A stretch of DNA of 64,000 bases, from positions 24,733,308 to 24,797,307 of the forward strand of contig CM068841.1 of NCBI GenBank assembly GCA_028554795.2, given 5' to 3'. Position 1 is the first letter of the stretch, and every line of letters starts with the position of its first letter. This document shows positions 26,555 through 40,700 of the stretch, piece after piece. The position numbers and the translations under genes were made by a program. The DNA is from Sinohyriopsis cumingii (lineage: Eukaryota > Mollusca > Bivalvia > Unionida > Unionidae). Under the pieces are notes generated by a model, which was given only the letters and a program-made list of their open reading frames with translations, was not told the DNA's origin and ran no database searches.

Positions 26555-26845
26555 GCACATTCTGCAATGGCAGATCTGGATTTGTTCAGTATGCAGTTGA
26601 TTCTGCAATGGCAGATCTGGATTTGTTCAGTATGCAGTTGATTCTGCAATGGCAGATCTGGATTTGTTCGGTATGCAGTTGATTCTGCAATGGCAGATCT
26701 GGATTTGTTCAGTATGCAGTTGATTCTGCAATGGCAGATCTGGATTTGTTCTGTATGCAGTTGATTCTGCAATGGCAGATCTGGATTTGTTCTGTATGCA
26801 GTTTATTCTGCGATGGAAGATCTGGATTTGTTCTGTATGCATTTT
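26555..26845 (+). repeat. Tandem array, 41-bp unit, 7 copies
   Basis: 'gcaatggcagatctggattt' repeats every 41 nt with very few changes. It falls where the 3' end of the enzyme gene is expected. Confidence 0.97.
26802..26807 (-). promoter_or_regulatory. Possible polyadenylation signal of the PEP synthase-like gene
   Basis: AATAAA on the minus strand (tttatt on plus), about 300 nt after the stop, and the first exact hexamer seen. It lies inside a 41-bp tandem array, in the only unit with this variant. Confidence 0.4.
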
Positions 26846-27105
26846 GGACTCAACTTATATGCAAGCATATATGGCATATAAATATCCTAAATGCATTTTC
26901 TCTGTATCTTGAATAAAATGATTGATTACAATGTCTTTTCTCTCAAATCTGATCATATATGGATCAATGTAGTGTTACCAAAATATGTAATATATTATTT
27001 ACAATTATAAGTTACAAAACAACCAATTATTTGGACAAACTCTGCATCTCTCTGAGTCCCAGTAATCAGCACTGACAGTATTTAATCTCCTTGTCCTCAG
27101 TTATA

Positions 27106-27197
27106 TCATTGTTCCCCAACAATGTCTGGCTTCTCTGCAGTCTGATCTTCCAGTTTGTGAACCAATCCCAAGGAACCATCAAGATGGACAAGATCAC
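27106..27197 (-). CDS. PEP synthase-like, exon 12 (C-terminus and stop)
   Basis: Two bases plus 29 codons plus TGA: G-DLVHLDGSLGLVHKLEDQ then TAEKPDIVGEQ and stop. The 'GD-V-LDG--G-V--L' ending is typical of the family's last strand and helix. Acceptor tttcaaatgtcag. Confidence 0.92.
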
Positions 27198-28757
27198 CTG
27201 ACATTTGAAATAAAGTAAAATTCCAATTAACAACATATAATGATTAAAGACATATCTTTTCTGTCCAATGACAATGGATACCCTGAACATATTACTGACA
27301 CAGAAAAGGGGGCTAAGGTACAGATTATTGACACAGAAAAATATAAATAAATAAATATAATTTTTGCTTAATGTCTGATTGTGTTTTATTAGAGTAACGG
27401 AAAAGGCAATGACTGCTTGATGAAATAATTAACTCAAAGGCCACAAATGCCTCATGTATAGTACCATATGTGGAAAGTGAAACAGTGAAATTATCCCTTT
27501 TCAGATGTCACTGGCAGCCATACTGGAGGATATCAGATGTATTTTTTCAGAAATAATACTAATTTAATAATTAAAATAAAAAATTAATGAGTAAAATAAA
27601 AACGTTTGAATTGTATCGAAAGAAGAATGTATGATTCTTGTCAGTTTCTATATTTTTGTATTGCTACTGCTGTGTTTCCCTATTTGTTGGTGGTCCTCCA
27701 GTTAAATTTATTTATCACATGACTTCTGTTTTATTTATATAATATATTTATATAACCAATTATAATTTCCCGATGTAACACATACACACCTCTTGATGTC
27801 ACAAATGATGTCATAATATTTTTCTTTATGCTATAAACAGAATCTTACATTTGTGCCCATTTCAAATAAAAGTAATGGAACTCTTTGAATATGCTCAAGC
27901 TATTGCTTGCGTTGGTTGACATAAAATAGAAATTATTTGATTTGCTTCACAAATTTCACCTGAAATGAGTATTCAAGCAAGATTTTCCATGTCTACCACG
28001 GTTAAATTGGTTACTGACTATAGTTTTAGAAAGGGTTCATAGATATAGGGTACCATTAGATAAATGGATACCAATATAATTCCTCTGTAAGTCTAACCTC
28101 TGGCTTTAACAACTATAGCATACATGCAACACAATCCAATAATAAATTACAGTGACAGATTCTCCAGATGTTTCATTCTAGCATCAAGTATTACTCTGAA
28201 AAATTTCATCATGAAACATACGTTTGAAGTAGATGAATTTCTGGTTGAAGGTCAACAGTTAACATTTTGTACATGGTAACCCCAGGTGGATTGGGGTGGG
28301 GGTGGAACATTCACATTGCAATGCTCGATAGGTTCAATGGAGGTTAACATATTGTACCAACAAAAATACCAAAATAATGTGCTGAAATAAAAATATTTTT
28401 AAAAAATACACAAACATGTACACTCCCTCCAAAATATACAAACATTTACACCTTCTCAAAAGAAGAAATTGTTTAAAACAAATTTCATTTCACTTATCAG
28501 TATGAACTTTTAATAGCATATGCAAAATGAATTATAAAGATCTCATCCTGGGTCACTTTTGTCTGGTTCAGTCAATGTGTATACCACGGCATGGTAGCTT
28601 CACTGCTGTTGTTTACTGGATAAAACAGGTTATAGCCATGTGACTTAATCTGAGGGTGAAACTGATATAGCACATACACAGTCCACATTAACATTTAAAA
28701 AAATTACTGCAGCACCTTCAGTAGATTTTATGGTCATTAAAAGTTTCACTAAACAAA

Positions 28758-28796
<39 letters not shown>

Positions 28797-31700
28797 AGTG
28801 TATAACTGAATGTATGAAGTACTGTGAGTACCAGTAAGAACATTTTACAATATACAGTTACTACTTTGCCACTGAAAGAAAATAAAAAGACAAGAAAGGG
28901 ACAAATAAGTGTATACATACCTTATTGAATTAGATGTGTGGCATGGATGTGTACACATACCTGACTGAATAATATGTGTGGCATGGATGTGTACACATAC
29001 CTGACTGAACAATATGTGTGGCATGGATGTGTACACATACCTGACTGAATAAGATGTGTGGCATGGATGTGTACACATACCTGACTGAACAATATGTGTG
29101 GCATGGATGTCTACACATACCTGACTGAATAAGTTGTGTGGCATGAATGTGTACACATACCTTACTGAAAAAGATGTTTGGCATGGATGTGTACACATAC
29201 CTGACTGAACAATATGTGTGGCATGGATGTGTACACATACCTGACTGAATAAGATGTGTGGCATGAATGTGTACACATACCTGACTGAATAATGTGTGTG
29301 GCATGGATGTGTATACATACCTGACTGAATGAGATGTGTGGAATGGAAATGTGTACACATACCTGACTGAATGAGATGTGTGGCATGGATGTGTATACAA
29401 ACCTGACTGAATAAGATGTGTGGCATGGATGTGTATGCATACCTGTCTGAATAAGATGTGTGGCATGGATGTGTATACATACCTGCCTGAATAAGATGTG
29501 TGGCATGGATGTGTATACATACCTGCCTGAATAAGGTGTGTGGCACGGATGTGTACACATACCTGACTGAATAAGATGTGTGGCATGGATGTGTACACAT
29601 ACCTTACTGAATAAGATGTGTGGCATGGATGTGTACACATACCTGTCTGAATAAGGTGTGTGGCACAGATGTGTACACATACCTGACTGAATAAGATGTG
29701 TGGCACGGATGTGTACACATACCTGACTGAAAAAGATGTGTGGCATGGATGTGTACACATACCTTACTGAATAAGATGTGTGGCATGGATGTGTACACAT
29801 ACCTGTCTGAATAAGATGTGTGGCATGGATGTGTATACATACCTGACTGAATAATATGTGTGGCCTGCGGTACATTAACAATACAAGGAAGACCATACTC
29901 TCTGGCAACTACAGCACCTGGAACAAGATACATTTTGAGTTAGGAGAGATTCCTGTTCTGAAGCAGAGTTAATTATTGCTGACAGATGAAAAGAGACGGA
30001 AAAAGGTGCAAACATAAGCAACAAGAGCTACCAGTGAATGACCCTGCTGACTACAGGTTGTTTGACAGGGCCTTAAAGAAAACAAATTCTGTAGGAAAAC
30101 CAAAGTTGGGAGAAGATGGGCATAACTCTTCTAAATGATGACATAAAATGCAGGGAATCAAACTAAATGAAGTCTCAACCATATAAAGCAGCATGCCAAA
30201 TTTGCATGATCTTAACAATGTTATGCTGTGGAAAGTAAAGTAAGGAAAGTGGCCAATCAGGCCAATGAAGGGCCATAACTCTTCTAAATGATGACATAAA
30301 ATGCAGGGAATCAAACTAAATGAAGTCTCAACCATATAAAGCAGCATGCCAAATTTGCATGATCTTAACAATGTTATGCTGTGGAAAGTAAAGTAAGGAA
30401 AGTGTCCAATCAGGCCAATGAAGGGCCATAACTCTTCTAAATGATGACATAAAATGCAGGGAATCAAACTAAATGAAGTCTCAACCATATAAAGCAGCAT
30501 GCCAAATTTGCATGATCTTAACAATGTTATGCTGTGGAAAGTAAAGTAAGGAAAGTGGCCAATCAGGCTAATGAAGGGCCATAACTCTTCTAAATGATGA
30601 CATAAAATGCAGGGAATCAAACTAAATGAAGTCTCAACCATATAAAGCAGCATGCCAAATTTGCATGATCTTAACAATGTTATGCTGTGGAAAGTAAAGT
30701 AAGGAAAGTGTCCAATCAGGCCAATGAAGGGCCATAACTCTTCTAAATGATGACATAAAATGCAGGGAATCAAACTAAATGAAGTCTCAACCATATAAAG
30801 CAGCATGCCAAATTTGCATGATCTTAACAATGTTATGCTGTGGAAAGTAAAGTAAGGAAAGTGGCCAATCAGGCCAATGAAGGGCCATAACTCTTCTAAA
30901 TGATGACATAAAATGCAGGGAATCAAACTAAATGAAGTCTCAACCATATAAAGCAGCATGCCAAATTTGCATGATCTTAACAATGTTATGCTGTGGAAAG
31001 TAAAGTAAGGAAAGTGGCCAATCAGGCCAATGAAGGGCAATAACTCTTCTAAATGATGACATAAAATGCAAGGAATCAAACTAAATCAAAATCTCAACCA
31101 TATAAAGCAGCATGCCAAATTTGCATGATCTTAACAATGTTATGCTGTGGAAAGTAAAGTAAGGAAAGTGACCAATGAGGCCAATGAAGGGCCATAACTC
31201 CTGTAAATGTGGAACTCTGGAAATCATTATCATTCAAGAACTCAATACAAAGCTGCATGCCAAATTTGAATAAGCTAAATGGTGTTTGGGCTATGCTAGA
31301 TTGCGAGCAGTATCCCATGTGAAGATATCACGGGCTATAACTTTAGTTCTCTGAGATGATGTACGCACCATAATGCATCAGAACATGTTTAATCGTTCCT
31401 GAGCTATGTTGATTACAATGAAATGGTGTGTGGAGATATGGAACTAATCAGAAAAGGGCAGCAACTCTGTCCAAAAATTGGCCCTGAACAGATGAGAACT
31501 TTAAATTGCACATCTATATGTAATAGGCAATTCGCCTAACAATGTGTGTATACATGTAGGGTCAATGACACTTATGGACAATATTGGCTACATGGTGCTG
31601 ATTACAAGTACAATTCAAAAGAAAATTAATTTATAAAACTGTAAAGATTTCTGATGATAAAGCCTCCCAAACAGACACAGACATTAAGTACTAAATGATA

Positions 31701-34700
31701 AAAATGGAAAGGTTGGTTCACCTAATAAATGGCATCCAGTTATTTATGGGGGTTGCATAGCTATTGTGATTACAGGAAGAATTAATGGACAAACAGGCTG
31801 ACATCATGCTAAAATGGTTATTATTAAAGGTCTCCTGCATCAAGATGTGGGAATTCTAATTAACAGTATCAAGAAGAAATAAACTTTAGGACTCATTGCA
31901 ACCTATTAAGTAAAAGAAATACATGTGGACAAACAAATGACTTACCATGTGAAACAAGTCCTCCCATTTCTGTCACCAGGCCTGAGATGAGAGGGAAGTA
32001 TGGGCTCCAGCCTACATCTGTATAGCATACAATCAGGATTTCTCCTTTCTATAAGGAGAAAAAGTACTGCTATAGACTGGTGTTAGAACATTATAGGAAC
32101 TAAATATCTGTTACTGTTACAAATTATTATAAACTCAGTACATTTTTCAAATTTACTGTAGAAACTTCTAGAGTGACTCATTAGCAATCAATCATAGCAT
32201 ACTGTACTACTAAAGTGAATATTTTAAACCATTGAAAAGTTAGCGATTTATAAGAGTTTCCTATCTGACAACAAGAGACTAATTAATCAGCTAATGCTCA
32301 CTCTATTTACTTTGTCTCACCTGCTTTAGTAAACAATGAGACATCAGTAATACTTACATAATAGTGTGACTAATTGCAGTATTAACAGCACTCGGCCACC
32401 AAGTTAAGTTTTTTGGAAAAATCACACAATATACCATCTTTTATTTAAATATCTAGAACTTAAAAATAAATTTCTTTCTATGTTATGTGTACTGATGCAC
32501 CTAGCAAGTTCAGTTCTGGTCAGTGGCAGGTTATATTGTCAGGGCTGTGTATTGCAAGTACAATTCTAATCAGAAGTGGGCTATATTGTCCAGGCTGTTT
32601 ATTGATGCACCCAGCAAGTACAATTCTGATCAGAAGTGGGCTATATTGTCTAGGCTGTGTACTGACGCATCCAGCAAGTTCAATTCTGATCAGAAGTGGG
32701 CTATATTGTCCAGGCTGTTTATTGATGCACCCAGCAAGTACAATTCTGATCAGAAGTGGGCTATATTGTCCAGGCTGTGTATTGATGCACCCAGCAAGTT
32801 CAATTCTGATCAGAAGTGGGCTATATTGTCCAGGCTGTGTATTGATGAACCCAGCAAGTTCAATTCTGATCAGAAGTGGGCTAGGTAAATTAGGTTATAT
32901 TAAAGTATTGCTTGCAGGTTAAAAAAAACACTAATATTAGTGTTTAGTTTTACAAATAAACAATTCTAGTTGCAGTTTTTATGTTTATTTTCATTATCTT
33001 TGTAAAACTAGGCCTATCTGATACATGTCAGTGTGTACAGAATACTTCCCACACACAATAATATCATTACATTAAAAGATTGTATATTGTGTGATTTTTC
33101 CAAAAAACCTTAACTTGGTGGATGAGTGCTGCTAATACTGCAATTCAGCAATCTAGGGACAAATTTACACACTGTGGCAGATAATCTTGTTGCTAATCTG
33201 TTTAAATGAACAAAAAGTACTCACAAAATCACTTAGAGACCAAAAGGTGTCAGTTGTCTTTAAAACTGTATTTTGAACCCTGACAATGACCCAGAATATA
33301 ATAATATATGCAGCAGCTAAGTGATGTGAGTTCTAATATCAAGCATGCTTCCCATAATGCAATGTACCATGATCAAAATGGGATACTTACTACCAAACCC
33401 CAAAATGACAACCTTAATATATGCCCATAACATGTTGTATATATCAAAGGTAAACTGTCTTGCTTACAACTCGTGTAAATATATCTTTGGGGCAGTTTAT
33501 ACTGCACATTGTCTTACAGGCAATTAATGAGTAAGTCAATCAGGTAAATACATCTTTGGGGCAGTTTATCCAGCAAATTGTCTCAATGGCAATTAAAGCA
33601 TAAGTCAATCAGGTAAGTGCATGAACATTTCACATCTGACTTATCTGGCTGACAACAGCTAGAGTTGTGTCCTCCTGAGTGTGCTTTATGAAAGCCCATT
33701 ATGTTAATCTGCATATTAACCAAGTGGAACAAACCAATTCAATTGAAGTTAGGTAAATCAAAGCAATGACTGTTGAAGAATAACAGTTTTTAAACATCAT
33801 TGCCTTGAAATTAATGAGAACATTTAAGCCATCTTTATTAAAGATTTTTGTAAAGTTTGTGAACAGCAGCAATTTTTCTTTGAAGTCAGATTTCACTACA
33901 TATATAAAATACAAAACAAATGTATCAGTAGTCAGACTAGTGCTTAAGTGTCATTCATTCTTGAAAGAAAAAGATCAAAACACAGCTGTGAGTCAGGAGA
34001 CATTGATCCATTAGCAAAGTGAGTTCACCAAATTTCAGAAGGCCTGGTTGATGGAGTAAAGCACAACAGCAAGGGGGAACATTTCATTCCTTGAAGATAC
34101 TACAGATACCATATCAACGTTAATCATTTTGGAGTGTATGATATCCATTGACATAGCAGCATCACCTGTAGGTAACAATGGGTTCAGCCAGAACATATTA
34201 GATATGCTGAATTGGACATTCAGCTTATTTCTCATCTTGATCTTGTTAAATACCATCTATTAATCAAGTGATGCTTTACATAATGATTCAGCCATCAAAT
34301 TGATTGAAAGACAATAATTACCCCATGCTCGTGTTTATACAGCTGATTTTTGTTGATAAAAAGATTCTGTTAACACTTGTACTGGATGGATGTGCTTATT
34401 ACTCTTTATTACTGCCGTATTAGGCTCCCATAAAACTTGAAAACATTATATTCCTTCCCCAACCCCCAATGAAATAGTCCATCCCTAATGTGATGTATAA
34501 TTTCTATAGAGAAAAGCATATCTGGTGGTCTAAATGCAACAGTCACAGATCTGACAATGACAGCATTAATGATTGGCAGGAAGAACTAATTTCTGACTAG
34601 GATTCACTCGGGAAATCAAGCAGGGATGTTTGAATAACAGCACCATCTTATCCCTAACTAGTACCATCTTGTCAACAAATGACACTTGCATTTTCTTCAA

Positions 34701-37700
34701 ACCCCTACTGAACTACTGACAGCAGCAAAGACTGCATCTAAATGAGACTACATTCCACTAGCCAATGACTTTAAAGGCAGAAAATTGGTGTATTTTTTAT
34801 TTTTTATGTAATGTCAGTATGGTTGAGATTATGTAAGTGTTTGCATATACATGTACATGTATGTGTGTGGTGATGATATCTGACAATGCTAAAATCTACA
34901 AACTATATTTTTTGTTGCAAGTGTGTTAAATGCTTTCAAGAAAACAGATTTAAATGCACACACATTTTCTTTAGGCTTATGGAACTCTTGTTTTTATTAC
35001 AGAGTCAGAGATAGTGTTTCATGGAACTCTTGTTTTTATTACAGAGTCAGTGGTAGTATTTCAGGGAACTCTTGTTTTTATTACAAAGTCAGTGATAGTG
35101 TTTCATGGAACTCTTGTTTTTATTACAGAGTCAGTGGTAGTATTTCAGGGAACTCTTGTTTTTATTACAGAGTCAGTGGTAGTGTTTCATGGAACTCTTG
35201 TTTTTATTACAGAGTCAGTGGTAGTGTTTCAGGGAACTCTTGTTTTTATTACAGAGTCAGTGGTAGTATTTCAGGGAACTCTTGTTTTTATTACAGAGTC
35301 AGTGGTAGTGTTTCATGGAATTCTTGTTTTTATTACAGAATCAGTGATAGTGTTTCATGGAACTCTTGTTTTTATTACAAAGTCAGTGGTAGTGTTTCAT
35401 GGAATTCTTGTTTTTATTACAGAGTCAGTGGTAGTGTTTCATGGAATTCTTGTTTTTATTACAGAGTCAGTGATAGTGTTTCATGGAACTCTTGTTTTTA
35501 TTACAGAGTCAGTGGTAGTGTTTCATGGAATTCTTGTTTTTATTACAGAGTCAGTGATAGTGTTTCATGGAACTCTTGTTTTTATTACAGAGTCAGAGAT
35601 AGTGTTTCATGGAACTCTTGTTTTTATTACAGAGTCAGTGGTAGTATTTCAGGGAACTCTTGTTTTTATTACAGAGTCAGTAATAGTGTTTCATGGAACT
35701 CTCGTTTTTATTACAGAGTCAGTGGTAGTATTTCAGGGAACTCTTGTTTTTATTACAGAGTCAGAGATAGTGTTTCATGGAACTCTTGTTTTTATTACAG
35801 AGTCAGTGGTAGTATTTCAGGGAACTCTTGTTTTTATTACAGAGTCAGTGGTAGTGTTTCATGGAATTCTTGTTTTTATTACAAAGTCAGTGATAGTGTT
35901 TCATGGAACTCTTGTTTTTATTACAAAGTCAGTGATAGTGTTTCATGGAACTCTTGTTTTTATTACAGAGTCAGTGGTAGTGTTTCATGGAACTCTTGTT
36001 TTTATTACAGAGTCAGTGGTAGTATTTCAGGGAACTCTTGTTTTTATTACAAAGTCAGTGGTAGTGTTTCATGGAACTCTTGTTTTTATTACAGAGTCAG
36101 TGATAGTGTTTCATGGAACTCTTGCTTTTATTTCAGAGTCAGTGGTAGTGTTTAGTGTTTCATGGAACTCTTGTTTTTATTACAGAGTCAGTGGTAGTGT
36201 TTCATGGAATTCTTGTTTTTATTAGAGCTGATTACACTGTTACGAAGCTCTAGTTTTTATTACAGAGTTGGTTATAGTGTTTCAGTGTGTTCTCATTTTA
36301 TTACCTGAACACGAGGCAAATGATAGGGTACAAACTATAATAATTTTTATTGAAATGTGACTTGGTATAAATGGTTTTTGCTAACAGAGAGTCACTCTAA
36401 ATTCCTGCAAACCATTGTTTCAGTTAATAATTCTCTGTTTACACTGAGGAAGCTTTAACATAAATCACTAACAAGATCTACCGGAAGAGACTGACACTCC
36501 ACTGACTGTAAACAATATCCTGAATTCAAAATACAACCATTTATTCTTTTTAGCTACTAAGTACTGAAGCCATCTTTGAATAGAAGATTGACACCATTTT
36601 TGGACCATCTAGACATTATTAGAAGTCTTCTGGTGAAAAACATTTCAAAAACTGCGAACATAAAATTCGAGCATGGCTGAGTGGCAGAGGTGCAGTGGCA
36701 CACAAAGTGAAAAGGTGAAGCAGAACATAGTGCAATCTGGTGTTCTTTGGTTATATTTGGGAATATAAAAGTCCTTAATATAAATGCATGTTGTACATAT
36801 TTTATTTTGACTTACCCTCATGCGGGGCCCCGAGTGGCCGAGTGGTCTAAAGCGCTCACCGTTCCGGATCACTACCATCTCACCTCTGTCTGCGTGGGTT
36901 TGAGTCCAAAGCTCGGCTAGCGTGGGTACGTGGGAAAGCCTGCCAGTAGCTTCTCGTGGGTCGGTGGTTCTTACCTGGGTTTTCCAGGGTTCTTCCTCCA
37001 CCATTAATACTGGCCGCCATGTATAGCCTATCTTGTGCTGAAAAATGGCGTTAAACCCTAGAACAACAACAACAACAACAACAACAACTTACCCTCATAC
37101 CACTTTGTTTATAGAGATGAATCTAGTGGTACCCTAAGTGGCACTTTTGGCTTTCATTAGCACTGCATCTAATAGTCCTGCAATACATCTACCCTGATAT
37201 GTTGACAACTTACTGCCTAAATAAACAGCATTGTGTAGTATGTTCCCCAGTTGACTGATGAGAGGCCAAATTTTCAGGAATATCTTGCACACTTGGCAGC
37301 CCATACCAACACTTTTCCACAAATTAAAGTCTAATTGCCTTAGTCATCCTATACTTACTCTGAGGTCTTTTTCCTAATGAATTCTAATTCTGACACAGGC
37401 AAATCAACATGTTTTCAAGTTCCACTGACACATTTCAGCCAGGCAAGAAATGTCCAAGTCAACTGAAGCTAAAGTATGTTTCTTTAATGAAACAAAAATA
37501 TACTGAAGAAAGCAATTAGATAGTTTTTTTTTTATTGAAGATACTTATCATCCCCATAACTGATTTCAACATTTCTGCGTTCCATTGCATTCCAGCAAAC
37601 AGAAATGTAGGAATTAGTTAATATTCTACTAATAGAAGTGAGGGCTATCCTTCTGCTCCATGACTCTGATGTTTATCTAATGGACAGACACATTATGGAG

Positions 37701-40700
37701 GAAATATGTCTTCTTCATGATAAAAATAACACAAAACGATTTCATGCATTTCTGAAAGGTTGAGATATTGGAGTCTTTCATGTTTTGATCAGAGCTCTTT
37801 CTCAGAAGGATTGCCTAATTCTCTGAGCTGCTCCAACCAAATCAGAGGAATTGGCATCTCAGCAAAATATGGCCCTCCATTCAGCAGTAGCTAAAACAAG
37901 CAAGCAGATTGGCATCATTTTCAATCAACTAGATACCTGATGAAATTCCATGTCAATAAGACTTTCTAAGTACCAGCTTATGTGACTCTGTGAATAACTG
38001 TGTCTGAGAAAATGACCTAAACACCAAGCACAGTGCTGATATCAGATGGTTGGATGAACGGATGAACAAACATCATCAATCCATAAGCTGGGGTAACACT
38101 GAAATCCAACCAAAGTTCATGGAACACAAATACCCTGCCACAGTGACCTAAACAAAAAACAACACATGACAGACAGACACATAATTTGACAATGGTATTT
38201 TGATATGCCTGCCACATTCCTGGAGGCACATACAAACAGCTTGGCCTTAATCCAATAATGTAATAACAAAACTGTAAGACAGTCAATAACAAACCTGTAA
38301 GACAGTTAATAACAAAACTGTAAGACAGTCGAAATCAAACCTGTAAGACATTCAATAACAAACCTGAATTTTATTGGCTTCCTCCAAGGAATGGACAACT
38401 CTGGCTTGTCCTTGCACTGACCCCTGACTCACAGGCATACCTAAAAACAAAGATGAACAACAATGTCCTAAATCATCTGTCTCTCTCTCTCAAGGATGGA
38501 AGTGTACATTATTCCGACATTAATGACTATTATTTATTTTTCATAGGAATAGTGACTGTGCATATAATAATAATCTTCACAGGAATAATCTTCATAGGAA
38601 TAGCAACTGTGCATATAAGAATAATCTTCATAAGAATAATCTTCATAGGAATAGCAACTGTGCATATAAGAATAATCTTCCAAGGAATAGCAACTGTGCA
38701 TAGAAGAATAATCTTCATAGGAATAGTGACTGTGCATATAAGAATAATCTTCACAGGAATAGCAACTGTGAATAGAAGAATAATCTTCATAGGAATAGTG
38801 ACTGTGCATATAAGAATAATCTTCATAGGAATAGCAACTGTGCATATAAGAATAATCTTCATAGGAATAGCAACTGTGCATATAAGAATAATCTTCATAG
38901 GAATAGCAACTGTGCATATAAGAATAATCTTCATAGGAATAGCAACTGTGCATATAAGAATAATCTTCCAAGGAATAGCAACTGTGCATATAAGAATAAT
39001 CTTCATAGGAATAGTGATTGTACATAGAAGAATAATCTTCCAAGGAACAGCAACTGTGCAAGAATAATCTTCATAGGAATAGTGACTGTGCATATAAGAA
39101 TAATCTTCATAGGAATAATCTTCCAAGGAATAGCAACTGTGCATATAAGAATAATCTTCATAGGAATAGCAACTGTGTATATAAGAATAATCTTCATAGG
39201 AATAGTGATTGTGCATATAAGAATAATCTTCATAGGAATAGTGACTGTGCATATAAGAATAATCTTCATAGGAATAATCTTCATAGGAATAGCAACTGTG
39301 CATATAAGAATAATCTTCCAAGGAATAGCAACTGTGCATATAAGAATAATCTTCAGAGGAATAGCAACTGTGTATATAAGAATAATCTTCATAGGAATAG
39401 CAACTGTGCATAGAAGAATAATCTTCATAGGAATAGTGATTGTGCATATAAGAATAATCTTCATAGGAATAGTGATTGTGCATATAAGAATAATCTTCAT
39501 AGGAATAGTGATTGTGCATATAAGAATAATCTTCATAGGAATAGCAACTGTGTATATAAGAATAATCTTCATAGGAATAGTGACTGTGTATATAAGAATA
39601 ATCTTCATAGGATTAGCAACTGTGCATATAAGAATAATCTTCAGAGGAATAGCAACTGTGTATATAAGAATAATCTTCATAGGAATAGCAACTGTGCATA
39701 GAAGAATAATCTTCATAGGAATAGTGATTGTGCATATAAGAATAATCTTCATAGGAATAGTGATTGTGCATATAAGAATAATCTTCATAGGAATAGTGAT
39801 TGTGCATATAAGAATAATCTTCATAGGAATAGCAACTGTGCATATAAGAATAATCTTCCAAGGAATAGCAACTGTGCATATAAGAATAATCTTCATAGGA
39901 ATAGTGATTGTGCATATAAGAATAATCTTCATAGGAATAGTGATTGTGCATATAAGAATAATCTTCATAGGAATAGCAACTGTGTATATAAGAATAATCT
40001 TCATAGGAATAGTGACTGTGTATATAAGAATAATCTTCATAGGATTAGCAACTGTGCATAGAAGAATAATCTTCACAGGAATAGCAACTGTGCATATAAG
40101 AATAATCTTCATAGGAATAGTGATTGTGCATATAAGAATAATCTTCATAGGAATAGCAACTGTGTATATAAGAATAATCTTCATAGGAATAGTGATTGTG
40201 AATAGAAGAATAATCTTCATAGGATTAGCAACTGTGCATATAAGAATAATCTTCATAGGAATAGCAACTGTGCATATAAGAATAATCTTCATAGGAATAG
40301 TGATTGTGCATAGAAGAATAATCTTCCAAGGAATAGCAACTGTGCATATAAGAATAATCTTCCAAGGAATAGCAACTGTGTATATAAGAATAATCTTCAT
40401 AGGAATAGCAACTGTGCATATAAGAATAATCTTCCAAGGAAAAGCAACTGTGTATATAAGAATAATCTTCATAGGAATAGTGATTGTGCATATAAGAATA
40501 ATCTTCATAGGAATAGCAACTGTGCATATAAGAATAATCTTCATAGGAATAATCTTCATAGGAATAGCAATTGTGCATATAAGAATAATCTTCATAGGAA
40601 TAGTGATTGTGCATATAAGAATAATCTTCATAGGAATAGCAACTGTGTATATAAGAATAATCTTCATAGGAATAGTGATTGTGCATAGAAGAATAATCTT

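Noticed and set aside
28845-29933. Minus frames of 248-276 codons with THPCHTSYSVRYVY repeats
   Set aside because: Not separate genes: they are read-through of the 40-bp array. Only the right-hand end (29843-29917) is a true exon.
30051-31079. 342-codon minus frame with 51-residue repeats
   Set aside because: By-product of the 153-bp array, which itself is a common type of mollusc repeat.
34923-36225. Two overlapping plus frames of about 400 codons with FYYRVSGSVSWNS-type repeats
   Set aside because: 42-nt period array; both frames are equally open and lie antisense in an intron.
36822-36920. A tRNA gene with A and B boxes
   Set aside because: It is the head of a SINE with an AAC tail and target duplications; the arms do not fold as a complete tRNA.
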